DNA of 7,783 bases from an uncultured Ruminococcus sp. (GTDB taxonomy: Bacteria; Bacillota; Clostridia; Oscillospirales; Ruminococcaceae): NCBI GenBank assembly GCA_946186215.1, contig CAMHMM010000090.1, forward strand, positions 1 through 7,783, written 5' to 3'. Each line of letters begins with the position of its first letter. Within the stretch, counting starts at the first letter, position 1. Below, in pieces: positions 1 through 5,714 of this stretch. The notes under the pieces are model-generated. The model searched no databases. It was not told where the DNA came from and saw only the letters and a program-made list of their open reading frames with translations. Position numbers and translations under genes: made by a program.

Positions 1-45
1 CCCTGCTGGTAACCACCCTGCTGATAACCGCCCTGCTGATAACCG
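1..45 (-). repeat. 15-base tandem repeat coding for QQGGY in the SSB linker
   Basis: Three consecutive 15-base units, differing at only two positions, encode Gln-Gln-Gly-Gly-Tyr in the flexible C-terminal linker of SSB. The array may continue past the left edge. Such in-frame repeats can change in copy number by slippage. Confidence 0.85.
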
Positions 46-416
46 CCCTGTGAGAAACCGCTGTTCTGAGCCGAAGCCTTGGTCTCTCCGAAGCCTACAT
101 TGTTTACGAAAACTTCCGTCACATAATGCTTGACATCAGGATGATTCTTATCGTCGTAGCTTCTCGTGCGCAGATCGCCCTCAACAATGATGAGCCTGCC
201 CTTGGAGAAGTTGCGGCAGATGAACTCGGCTGTCTGTCTCCATGCTACACAGGAAATAAAATCGGACTGGCGTTCGCCGTTCTGATTTGTGAAAGTCCTT
301 GTGACAGCAACGGTAAAGGAACAGGTGGGGACACCGCTGGGTGTCTGCCTGAGCTCGGGGTTGGCTGTGATCCTACCCATAATAAGCACCTGATTTATCG
401 CAGTAGCACCTATCAT
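1..416 (-). CDS. ssb: Single-stranded DNA-binding protein, C-terminal end missing
   Basis: This protein binds and protects single-stranded DNA during replication, recombination and repair, and recruits partners through its acidic C-terminal tip. The 138 visible residues hold the OB fold: NQVLIMGRI (8-16), NPELR (19-23), and FISCVAW with Trp59, followed by KGRLIIVEGDLRTRSY. After about residue 115 comes a low-complexity linker built of QQGGY repeats, as is common in bacterial SSBs. The acidic tip lies beyond the left edge, so the gene is partial. The ATG at 416 is chosen because GGAGGT (422-427) sits 5 bases upstream and because the next ATG (codon 13) would remove the first beta strand. It starts 13 bases after the rpsF stop, so the two are cotranscribed. 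In this gene order rpsR (S18) often follows ssb, but that cannot be seen here. Confidence 0.96.
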   Translation of the reverse strand, partial: MIGATAINQVLIMGRITANPELRQTPSGVPTCSFTVAVTRTFTNQNGERQSDFISCVAWRQTAEFICRNFSKGRLIIVEGDLRTRSYDDKNHPDVKHYVTEVFVNNVGFGETKASAQNSGFSQGGYQQGGYQQGGYQQ

Positions 417-429
417 AATTTACCTCCGC

Positions 430-717
430 TTACTTTACGGTAACGAGTGAACGAAGTACGCCGTCTGTGATGTTTACTACACGGTCAAACTCTGCGGGGA
501 AATCAGGCTGAGCTGTGAATGTGTAGAGAACATAGTAACCGTCAGTCTCGTAGTTGATGGGATAAGCAAGCTTCTTCTTGCCCCATTCATCAATCTCTTC
601 GAGTGTTCCGGCTGCTTCGATGAGCGACTTGAATTTCTCTGTGAGTGCCTTTGTGCCCTCTTCGCCGTTAGCAAGGCTGAACACGAGCACTGCCTCATAG
701 GATTCCATCTTCTTCAT
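430..717 (-). CDS. rpsF: 30S ribosomal protein S6
   Basis: S6 is a small-subunit ribosomal protein that pairs with S18 on the platform of the 30S subunit. The 95-residue length is typical. The YEAVLVF strand near the N-terminus, the DEWGKKKLAYPINYETDGYYVLYTF core (about residues 43-68) and the closing RVVNITDGVLRSLVTVK segment match the family. The start at 717 has AGGAGGTG (725-732) 7 bases upstream. A start at Met4 (708) is possible but lies too far from that site. It is the first gene of an rpsF-ssb operon behind a strong promoter (838-867) and a roughly 115-base structured leader. Confidence 0.97.
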   Translation of the reverse strand: MKKMESYEAVLVFSLANGEEGTKALTEKFKSLIEAAGTLEEIDEWGKKKLAYPINYETDGYYVLYTFTAQPDFPAEFDRVVNITDGVLRSLVTVK

Positions 718-831
718 TGTAAAGCACCTCCTCTTGGATCACGCCCGTCTCTCATGTACGAGCGAGGATAACCGCGCACTCTGCGCGTACTGCGCTGCAC
801 ATATGCCGCGCACATTGCAGACAATGCAACA
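718..831 (-). promoter_or_regulatory. Structured 5' leader of the rpsF operon
   Basis: Between the predicted transcription start (about 831) and the rpsF start the RNA can form three adjacent hairpins: 813-826 (CATTG/CAATG), 791-812 (TGCGC/GCGCA with an inner GCA/TGC pair block) and 773-787 (CGCGC/GCGCG). Further down, a CCTC stretch could pair with the GAGG of the ribosome binding site. In many Firmicutes rpsF leaders are bound by S6:S18 for autoregulation, but I see no CCG trinucleotide, which that motif is known for. The regulatory role is therefore inference. The leader also holds a possible 26-codon leaderless reading frame (752-832) with no independent support. Confidence 0.45.
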
Positions 832-837
832 TTGTTA

Positions 838-867
838 AGTATAACACAAAAAGGTGCCTGTTGTCAA
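838..867 (-). promoter_or_regulatory. Promoter of rpsF-ssb
   Basis: On the minus strand a perfect -35 box TTGACA (862-867) and a -10 box TATACT (838-843) are 18 bases apart, with TGT before the -10 as an extended element. Transcription would start near 831. The -35 box is the loop of the typA terminator hairpin. Confidence 0.85.
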
Positions 868-876
868 GCACCTTTT
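849..876 (-). terminator. Intrinsic terminator of typA
   Basis: A 9-base-pair stem (AAAAGGTGC / GCACCTTTT) with a 10-base loop is followed on the minus strand by a run of Ts, about 70 bases after the typA stop. It also has a T run on the plus strand, so it could work both ways, but no plus-strand gene ends here. It overlaps the rpsF promoter. Confidence 0.85.
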
Positions 877-945
877 TTACAAATTACAGCCAAACTGCGC
901 TGTGTAAAGTTATATATTTTCAACAGTTGCCCTTATGCAGGCCGC

Positions 946-2769
946 TTACTGGCCGAGCTTAGCCCTTGTCTTTGCACGCAGGGAGTTGTCAAGTATCCTC
1001 TTGCGGATGCGGATATTCTTGGGAGTTACCTCAAGCAGCTCATCATCCGCGATGAATTCAAGGCTGTCCTCAAGGGAGAGCTTTCTGGGCGGGATAAGTC
1101 TCAGAGCATCGTCAGAGCCGCTGGCACGGGTGTTGGTGAGATGCTTTTTCTTGCAGACATTGACTACAAGATCATCCGACTTGGGAGATGCGCCAACTAC
1201 CATTCCCTCATAAACGGGAGTGCCTGCGCCGATGAACAGCGCACCTCTCTCCTGTGCGTTGAACAGGCCGTAGGTAACAGCCTCGCCTGTCTCAAAGGAG
1301 ATAAGGGAGCCTGTGTTTCGTCTGGGGATATCTCCCTTGTAGGGCTGATAGGAATCAAATACGGAGCTCATTACGCCCTCGCCCTTTGTATCGGTGAGGA
1401 ATTCGCTCTTGTAGCCGAAAAGGCCTCTTGCGGGAACGATAAATTCAAGACGCATACGGCTGCCCTGGGGGTGCATGGTCTGGAGCTCGCCCTTTCGGGT
1501 GCCCATTTTCTCCATTACAGTACCTGTGCTCTCCTCGGGAACATCTACAACAAGGCGCTCCATAGGCTCGCACATAACGCCGTCGATCTCCTTCATGAGA
1601 ACTCTCGGTGTGGAAACGCCCAGCTCATAGCCCTCTCTGCGCATATTCTCAATAAGGATGGAAAGATGCATTTCGCCGCGGCCGCAGACTCTGAACGAAT
1701 CGGTGCTGTCGGTCTCGGAAACTCTCAGGGACACATCGCGGAGAACTTCCTTGAAAAGTCTTTCGCGGAGCTGGCGGGAGGTTACGAACTTGCCCTCTCT
1801 GCCTGCAAAGGGGCTGTCATTTACGGAGAAGGTCATCTCCACGGTGGGCTCGGAGATCTTTACAAAGGGGAGAGGCTCGTAGCTGTCGGTGTTGCAGAGC
1901 GTATCGCCGATGGTGATATTCTCGATGCCCGATACCCAGACGATATCGCCTACGGTAGCGGTCTCAACATTGGCCTTGCCCAGGCCTTCGATCTGGCTTA
2001 CGGTGACGATCTTTGCGTTATAGGGCTTCTTGCTCTCGTGGTAGTCGCCCACGGTCACCTGCTGGTTTACCTTTATGCAGCCGCGCTCGATCCTGCCGAT
2101 GCCCGTTCTGCCCACATAATCGTTATAGTCGATGGAGGATATGAGCATCTGGAGAGGTGCGGTCTCGTCGCCCTCGGGTGCGGGGATATAGTCAAGGATA
2201 GTGTTGAAAAGGGGCTTTAAGTCTGTACCCTCTTCATACTGGCTGATAGAGCAGGTGCCTGCTCTGCCGGAGCAGAAGAGTATGGGGCTTTCAAGCTGCT
2301 CGTCATTGGCATCGAGGTCGAGAAGCAGCTCGAGCACCTCGTCGCCTATCTCGTCGAGTCTTGCATCAGGTCTGTCGATCTTGTTTACAACTATGATGAT
2401 CTTATGTCCTAGCTCGAGAGCCTTGGAAAGCACGAACCTTGTCTGGGGCATAGGTCCCTCAGCCGCATCAACAAGGAGCAGAACGCCGTCAACCATTTTG
2501 AGCACGCGCTCTACCTCGCCGCCGAAATCGGCATGGCCGGGGGTGTCGATGATATTTATCTTAACGCCGTCATAGACCACAGAGGTGTTCTTTGCGAGTA
2601 TTGTGATGCCTCTTTCGCGCTCTATGTCATTTGAGTCCATAACGCGCTCTTCCACTGCCTGATTTTCTCTGAACGCGCCGCCCTGCTTGAGCATCTCGTC
2701 TACAAGAGTGGTCTTGCCGTGGTCAACATGGGCGATTATGGCGATATTTCTTAAATCATTCCTGATCAT
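946..2769 (-). CDS. typA: Ribosome-associated translational GTPase TypA/BipA
   Basis: TypA/BipA is an EF-G-like GTPase that binds the 70S ribosome and helps 50S assembly and stress or cold adaptation. The 607-residue length fits the family. The G domain shows G1 AHVDHGKT (13-20), G2 RGITI (53-57), G3 DTPGH (75-79) and G4 NKID (129-132). It is followed by the beta-barrel domain 2, the EF-G-like domains III and V, and the BipA-type C-terminus ending in RIRKRILDNSLRAKTRAKLGQ-like basic sequence. The frame is open to a GTG at 2811, but the ATG at 2769 is chosen because the family begins MIRNDLRNIAIIAHVDHGKT and AAAGGA lies about 10 bases upstream. It is monocistronic, with its own promoter and terminator. 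Confidence 0.97.
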   Translation of the reverse strand: MIRNDLRNIAIIAHVDHGKTTLVDEMLKQGGAFRENQAVEERVMDSNDIERERGITILAKNTSVVYDGVKINIIDTPGHADFGGEVERVLKMVDGVLLLVDAAEGPMPQTRFVLSKALELGHKIIIVVNKIDRPDARLDEIGDEVLELLLDLDANDEQLESPILFCSGRAGTCSISQYEEGTDLKPLFNTILDYIPAPEGDETAPLQMLISSIDYNDYVGRTGIGRIERGCIKVNQQVTVGDYHESKKPYNAKIVTVSQIEGLGKANVETATVGDIVWVSGIENITIGDTLCNTDSYEPLPFVKISEPTVEMTFSVNDSPFAGREGKFVTSRQLRERLFKEVLRDVSLRVSETDSTDSFRVCGRGEMHLSILIENMRREGYELGVSTPRVLMKEIDGVMCEPMERLVVDVPEESTGTVMEKMGTRKGELQTMHPQGSRMRLEFIVPARGLFGYKSEFLTDTKGEGVMSSVFDSYQPYKGDIPRRNTGSLISFETGEAVTYGLFNAQERGALFIGAGTPVYEGMVVGASPKSDDLVVNVCKKKHLTNTRASGSDDALRLIPPRKLSLEDSLEFIADDELLEVTPKNIRIRKRILDNSLRAKTRAKLGQ

Positions 2770-2819
2770 GATCTCACATTCCTTTATCATCCGTATTATC
2801 CGATTTTGCACAACACTGT

Positions 2820-2848
2820 ATTATAGCACAAGGGTTTTCGCATTTCAA
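2820..2848 (-). promoter_or_regulatory. Promoter of typA
   Basis: On the minus strand TTGAAA (2843-2848) and a perfect TATAAT (2820-2825) are 17 bases apart, with TGC just before the -10 (extended -10). Transcription would begin near 2813, giving a leader of about 44 bases. Confidence 0.85.
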
Positions 2849-2916
2849 TAAAACAGAAAAAAATTTACATTACCATATAGAATATACGCTGTACAGCCGA
2901 CGGTTTTTGCTCAATA

Positions 2917-2945
2917 TTGACAACAGGCGGCTTTTTGTGTATACT
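2917..2945 (+). promoter_or_regulatory. Promoter of the deaminase gene
   Basis: TTGACA (2917-2922) and TATACT (2940-2945) are 17 bases apart, about 46 bases before the deaminase start. The spacer is almost the same as in the rpsF promoter, including the CTTTTTGTG segment. It is divergent from the typA promoter, with about 70 bases between the two -35 boxes. Confidence 0.85.
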
Positions 2946-2991
2946 TTATATATAGTAATACGAGCAGATAAAGCGAAACGGAGGCGGTATT

Positions 2992-3435
2992 ATGGACAGA
3001 TTCATGAAAGCGGCGGCAGATGAAGCACTGACGGGCATCAGAAGCGGCCACGGCGGTCCCTTCGGCTGTGTTGTCGTAAAGAACGGTACCATCATCGGCA
3101 GGGGACACAACGAGGTGATAAAGCAAAATGATCCCACCTGTCACGGTGAGATCATGGCTATACGGGATGCCTGCAGAAATACCGGCTCCTTTGATCTTGC
3201 GGGCTGCGAGCTGTACACCACCGCAGAGCCCTGCCCCATGTGCCGCGGCGCGATACAGTGGGCGAATATAAGAAAGGTGTACTACGGCTGCACCATCTCC
3301 GATACGGACAGGATAGGCTTCCGCGATGAGCAGTTCTACAACGGCGAAACGACCGTTTCCGAGGAGCTCGACCGCGGTGAATGCCTGAAAATATTTGCGG
3401 AGTACGCCGATATGCAGGACAAGCAGCTTTATTGA
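2992..3435 (+). CDS. Cytidine-deaminase-fold nucleoside deaminase, probably guanine deaminase-like
   Basis: This is a zinc-dependent hydrolytic deaminase of the CDA/TadA fold. The zinc site is visible: His51 and the proton-shuttling Glu53 in CHGE, and Cys81 and Cys84 in PCPMC. GGPFGCVVV (21-29) is the usual N-terminal strand. The IGFRD segment and the long C-terminal part after it resemble bacterial guanine deaminases (guanine to xanthine plus ammonia) more than the tRNA editing enzyme TadA, so the substrate is probably a free purine; this is inference. The motif reads HGE where HAE is more common. The 147-residue length suits the family. The start has GGAGG (2980-2984) 7 bases upstream. It is the only plus-strand gene between the typA block and the peptide operon, and is monocistronic. 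Confidence 0.85.
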   Translation: MDRFMKAAADEALTGIRSGHGGPFGCVVVKNGTIIGRGHNEVIKQNDPTCHGEIMAIRDACRNTGSFDLAGCELYTTAEPCPMCRGAIQWANIRKVYYGCTISDTDRIGFRDEQFYNGETTVSEELDRGECLKIFAEYADMQDKQLY

Positions 3436-3471
3436 GCTGTTAAGATGCGGCACAGCGCCGCCGATAAACGC

Positions 3472-3510
3472 AGACCGCCTTCCCTGCCAAAGCAGCAGGG
3501 AAGACGGTCT
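3472..3510. terminator. Bidirectional stem-loop between convergent genes
   Basis: Two 16-base arms (3472-3487 and 3495-3510) pair with a single mismatch around a 7-base loop (CAAAGCA). It lies 36 bases after the deaminase stop and 18 bases after the stop of the convergent SH3-like gene, where a shared terminator is expected. Neither side has a proper T run, so its termination strength is uncertain. Confidence 0.7.
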
Positions 3511-3528
3511 TAAAGATCATGGGGGAAC

Positions 3529-3834
3529 TTATTTGCGGTATATGATCTTGCTTGAAAGCACATATCCCACAAAGCCATCATTGGGGTAAAGGGTGCGCAC
3601 ATGGGTGTAAGCCTTGCCGTCGAGCCCCACTACCGAGGAATCGAGGACCTCTACCTTGTTGTTGATGGATATCTCGATAAGAGCGCTGGTAGAGCCCGGA
3701 TCACTGTACACCGAGAAGGGTGCAAGTGCATAAAAGCCCTCGCCGTCATAATTATCAAGCTGGACTCCGTAGCCGCCGCCTACCTTTTCAAGATCCTTGA
3801 GATCAAGTTCCATATCCTTATTCTCCTCCATCAT
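3529..3834 (-). CDS. Small exported protein B: double-glycine leader plus SH3-like domain
   Basis: The 101-residue product begins with a short leader whose spacing fits the double-glycine type cut by C39 peptidase ABC transporters: Leu10 (-12), Asp11 (-11), Asp14 (-8), Leu15 (-7), Val18 (-4), Gly20-Gly21. Cleavage would release an 80-residue protein starting YGVQ. The mature part has a bacterial SH3-like pattern, SVYSDPG near residues 41-47 and then HVRTLYPNDGFVGYV near the end, homologous to the preceding gene (SVYSSPG, VKTLYPNEGFTGFV). The ATG at 3834 is chosen because GAGGTG (3841-3846) lies 6 bases upstream; the longer open frame has no such site. It follows gene A by 35 bases. No modification enzyme or transporter is nearby. 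The target (cell wall, receptor or rival cell) is unknown. Confidence 0.8.
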   Translation of the reverse strand: MMEENKDMELDLKDLEKVGGGYGVQLDNYDGEGFYALAPFSVYSDPGSTSALIEISINNKVEVLDSSVVGLDGKAYTHVRTLYPNDGFVGYVLSSKIIYRK

Positions 3835-3869
3835 TAAAATCACCTCGTTAATGTCTGCAGATGTGCCGA

Positions 3870-4151
3870 TCAATAAAGATGAGCGGCCATAACGAAGCCC
3901 GTGAAGCCCTCATTGGGATAAAGCGTCTTTACTCTTACATAGCCGGGTACGCTGCATGCACCGATGATCTGCACAGGATTATTTGCGGGGAGGTTGACGA
4001 GTATTGCAGCGGGATTTCCGGGGGAGCTGTAGACCGATGTGGGGCAGCAGGTGCGGCGTACATTACCTACGGGGTAGCCGTAACCGCCGTCAGCACTGTT
4101 GAGCTCTTCCTCTGAAAGCGCCTGTTCGTTAGTTCTGATATCTTCACTCAT
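3870..4151 (-). CDS. Small exported protein A: double-glycine leader plus SH3-like domain
   Basis: The 93-residue protein starts with a textbook double-glycine leader: Leu12 (-12), Ser13 (-11), Glu16 (-8), Leu17 (-7), Ala20 (-4), Gly22-Gly23. The mature product would be about 70 residues starting YGYP, the same Tyr-Gly start as protein B. It has an adjacent Cys pair (35-36), a third Cys in IIGAC, and an SH3-like core SVYSSPG ... YVRVKTLYPNEGFTGFV. GAGGTG (4157-4162) sits 5 bases before the ATG. It is paralogous to the downstream gene and lies 75 bases after the sigma factor gene with no obvious promoter between them, so it is probably in the same transcript. SH3-like domains in exported bacterial proteins usually bind peptidoglycan; that role here is inference. 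I know of no named family for a GG leader joined to this domain. Confidence 0.82.
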   Translation of the reverse strand: MSEDIRTNEQALSEEELNSADGGYGYPVGNVRRTCCPTSVYSSPGNPAAILVNLPANNPVQIIGACSVPGYVRVKTLYPNEGFTGFVMAAHLY

Positions 4152-4226
4152 AATAACACCTCATTTTATTGATTTTGTTTATCCTGTTTACCGCCTGCCG
4201 GCGTTATACCTGGCTGCAGGAGCAGA

Positions 4227-4712
4227 TCACGGGCTCCAGCCCACAAGAAGCTTTTTCAGCTCCTCCAGTCCGGTGGAATGTCTGTATTTTACCATCTTAT
4301 AGGAAATGCCCATTACCTCGGAGATCTTCAGCAAGGTCATCCCTTCATAATAATGGAGCACTATCACCTCTCTCTGCTGTTCGGAAAGCTTCTCCAGAGC
4401 ACGCTTGAGGTCATCGAGCTGTTCGCTGTCGAGTACGATCTCATCCGCACCCTCTACCGAGGCACTTTCCTCTTCGAGCTCTGCGTGTTCGCGGTGTGTG
4501 CGGTAGTAATCTATGACGATATCATGTGTCATCTTGAACAACAGTGTCGATACCTTTGCATCCCTGCCGTCAAATGTGTCGAGCGACTTGAAAAGCTTCA
4601 GAAAAACTTCCTCACACAGGTCTTCTGCATCCTGATATGATGAAATCCTTGACGATATGTACCCGAATACCTTATCCCTGTACTGGCGGTAAAGCTCTTC
4701 GGGTGAGACCAT
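4227..4712 (-). CDS. ECF-type RNA polymerase sigma factor
   Basis: This 161-residue protein directs RNA polymerase to a set of promoters. Region 2 is seen in YRQYRDKVFGYISSRI (8-23), DAEDLCEEVFLKLF (28-41) and LLFKMTHDIVIDYYRTHR. An acidic linker follows. Region 4 carries LEKLSEQQREVIVLHYYEGMTL, then a helix-turn-helix (ISEVMGISYKMVKYRHSTGLEELKKLL). It lacks sigma-70 regions 1 and 3, as ECF factors do. The ATG at 4712 lies 5 bases after the stop of the upstream peptide gene. A TTG at 4721, overlapping that stop as TTGA and with AGCAGG about 8 bases upstream, is a real alternative. Either way, translation is probably coupled. No anti-sigma gene adjoins it. It likely controls the exported-peptide genes around it. 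Confidence 0.9.
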   Translation of the reverse strand: MVSPEELYRQYRDKVFGYISSRISSYQDAEDLCEEVFLKLFKSLDTFDGRDAKVSTLLFKMTHDIVIDYYRTHREHAELEEESASVEGADEIVLDSEQLDDLKRALEKLSEQQREVIVLHYYEGMTLLKISEVMGISYKMVKYRHSTGLEELKKLLVGWSP

Positions 4713-4717
4713 TAGGA

Positions 4718-4969
4718 TCAAACGATAGGCCTGCTTTCTACAGCGCTTATGGCATCAGCAAGTCTCTGCGGCAGCTTTTCAGGCTTTTTGCCCCCGTCGG
4801 GAGGGAGAATGCCGCCTGCAGCCATGGCAAGATCGTCAAAATCCAGCGCCATATCCTGCTCGTCAAGACCGTACTTGCTGCGGATGCTGTCTGTCATTTC
4901 CTTCAGTCCGCTGTTTTCTTCAAATTTCTGTAACTCAAATAGTCCGGATAGATAAGATTCAAATTTCAT
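4718..4969 (-). CDS. Peptide with long double-glycine leader, first gene of the sigma operon
   Basis: The 83-residue product has an about 53-residue leader ending in Gly52-Gly53, with Leu42 (-12), Asp43 (-11), Asp46 (-8), Leu47 (-7) and Ala50 (-4), the same spacing as in the two SH3-like proteins downstream. The long, helical, acidic leader loosely recalls Nif11-type RiPP leaders. The remaining 30-residue core begins ILPPDGGKKPEKLP and is free of Cys, which argues against lanthionine or sactionine chemistry. ATG 4969 has GAGGA (4979-4983) 9 bases upstream; a GTG at 4975 is only 3 bases from that site and less likely. It could be a bacteriocin-like peptide, a signal peptide (pheromone) for the sigma factor, or, less likely, a sigma regulator. 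The function is not recognised. Confidence 0.7.
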   Translation of the reverse strand: MKFESYLSGLFELQKFEENSGLKEMTDSIRSKYGLDEQDMALDFDDLAMAAGGILPPDGGKKPEKLPQRLADAISAVESRPIV

Positions 4970-5043
4970 CTTCACGATTCCTCACTTTCTTTGGGAATTC
5001 CCGTTTGATCAATGATGCAGAAGTTTTTGCGGGTATCAATATA

Positions 5044-5072
5044 ATTATACACCAATCTGCTGTGATTTGCAA
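5044..5072 (-). promoter_or_regulatory. Promoter of the peptide-sigma-SH3 operon
   Basis: On the minus strand TTGCAA (5067-5072) and a perfect TATAAT (5044-5049) are separated by 17 bases, about 75 bases before the first gene. This is a housekeeping-type promoter, so basal transcription does not need the encoded ECF factor. Confidence 0.75.
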
Positions 5073-5313
5073 GACCTTGTGTAAAATTGTTCCTGATTTT
5101 TCCCCGGGTATAGTTCTGCATTTTCATTTCTTGTATATTTAACCGATCTGCCTGCAGAAAAGGACAAAATATATCCGAAAATGGTATACAAATATTTTTT
5201 CTTTTTTTAGGCATATTGACGGTTTTTATCTCCGGACTTATGCTGTTCGCGCTCCGGCTCCTTTTTGGATCCGCACACAGCCCGGCGGATCCGTGAGACC
5301 TTATCTGCCCTTC
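5050..5313. other. Intergenic region between the paralogue array and the peptide operon
   Basis: Apart from the promoter at its left side and the hairpin at 5267-5292, this AT-rich stretch shows no gene. A minus-strand frame through 4972-5214 carries the promoter inside it and has no family features or good ribosome binding site. On the plus strand, TTGACG (5216-5221) and TATGCT (5239-5244), 17 bases apart, could be a weak promoter reading into the 3' end of the array. Confidence 0.5.
5267..5292 (-). terminator. Possible terminator hairpin after the paralogue array
   Basis: Perfect 8-base arms GGATCCGC (5267-5274) and GCGGATCC (5285-5292) flank a 10-base loop, 21 bases after the last array gene. 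No T run follows on the minus strand, so it may be an mRNA-end stabilising structure rather than a true intrinsic terminator. Confidence 0.4.
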
Positions 5314-5709
5314 TCAGCCACGCTGCTTCACTGTGTGCGTTCTTTTGGGTACGGTGATAAAGTAAGCATCCCTATTATATGGCCTGTCGAGCTTTTTGGC
5401 TACATACTCATATGCTTCCGCGCGGGTGACTTCCTTGCCATTGATGAAGTAATTATTATTGCCGGAACAACGGGTTACAGAGCGAACGCACATTTTTGCC
5501 CAGGATTCATCTGTAATTCCGGAAACTTTTCCCCAGTGGAACAATGCGTATGAAACGCCCCATCTGTCCGGACATACTCCCATATCATTCAGAAACTGTG
5601 AATCCTTGCAGGTTTCGTTTCCGGTAGCCGAAACGCTGTGTGATCCTGCGGAAACTGTTATCGCTGCTGTAGCAAGTACTGCTGCCATAATTTTAGTGAA
5701 CTTATTCAT
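5314..5709 (-). CDS. Secreted paralogue 1 of four, unknown function, Cys-containing
   Basis: The 131-residue protein has a Sec signal peptide: MNKFTK, a hydrophobic AAVLATAAITVSA stretch and a likely cut after Ala28 (SVSA). The mature domain carries the array's shared pattern: FLNDMG, CPDRW, FHWGKVS, SWAK, VRSVT, YFINGKEVTRAEAYEY. Only this copy has four Cys (34, 46, 74, 81), which could form two disulfides outside the cell, and it ends in a basic tail (VPKRTHTVKQRG). ATG 5709 is chosen: AAGGA lies 9 bases upstream within the end of the preceding gene, whereas the earlier in-frame TTG at 5718 abuts that site. It starts 5 bases after the stop of paralogue 2, so translation is coupled. No known domain is recognised. 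Confidence 0.8.
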   Translation of the reverse strand: MNKFTKIMAAVLATAAITVSAGSHSVSATGNETCKDSQFLNDMGVCPDRWGVSYALFHWGKVSGITDESWAKMCVRSVTRCSGNNNYFINGKEVTRAEAYEYVAKKLDRPYNRDAYFITVPKRTHTVKQRG

Positions 5710-5714
5710 TCTGA

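Noticed and set aside
1..45. Short-unit repeats considered as a CRISPR-like array
   Set aside because: The 15-base units have no spacers and encode the SSB linker in frame.
126..443. Plus-strand frame opposite ssb
   Set aside because: Shadow of ssb and the end of rpsF; no recognisable domain.
832..2220. A 462-codon plus-strand open frame
   Set aside because: It runs antisense to typA, whose GTPase motifs are unmistakable. The frame stays open only because of typA's codon bias, and it has no ribosome binding site or family motif.
2911..3453. 180-codon minus-strand frame opposite the deaminase
   Set aside because: The plus-strand frame has the complete zinc-deaminase motif, a promoter and a ribosome binding site; the opposite frame has none.
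4152..4226. Possible separate promoter or terminator between the sigma gene and SH3-like gene A
   Set aside because: A TATAAC is present without a usable -35, and the small GC-rich hairpin has a 4-base-pair stem and no T run.
4972..5214. 80-codon minus-strand frame before the peptide operon
   Set aside because: The operon promoter (5044-5072) lies inside it, its composition is that of AT-rich intergenic DNA, and it lacks a credible ribosome binding site.
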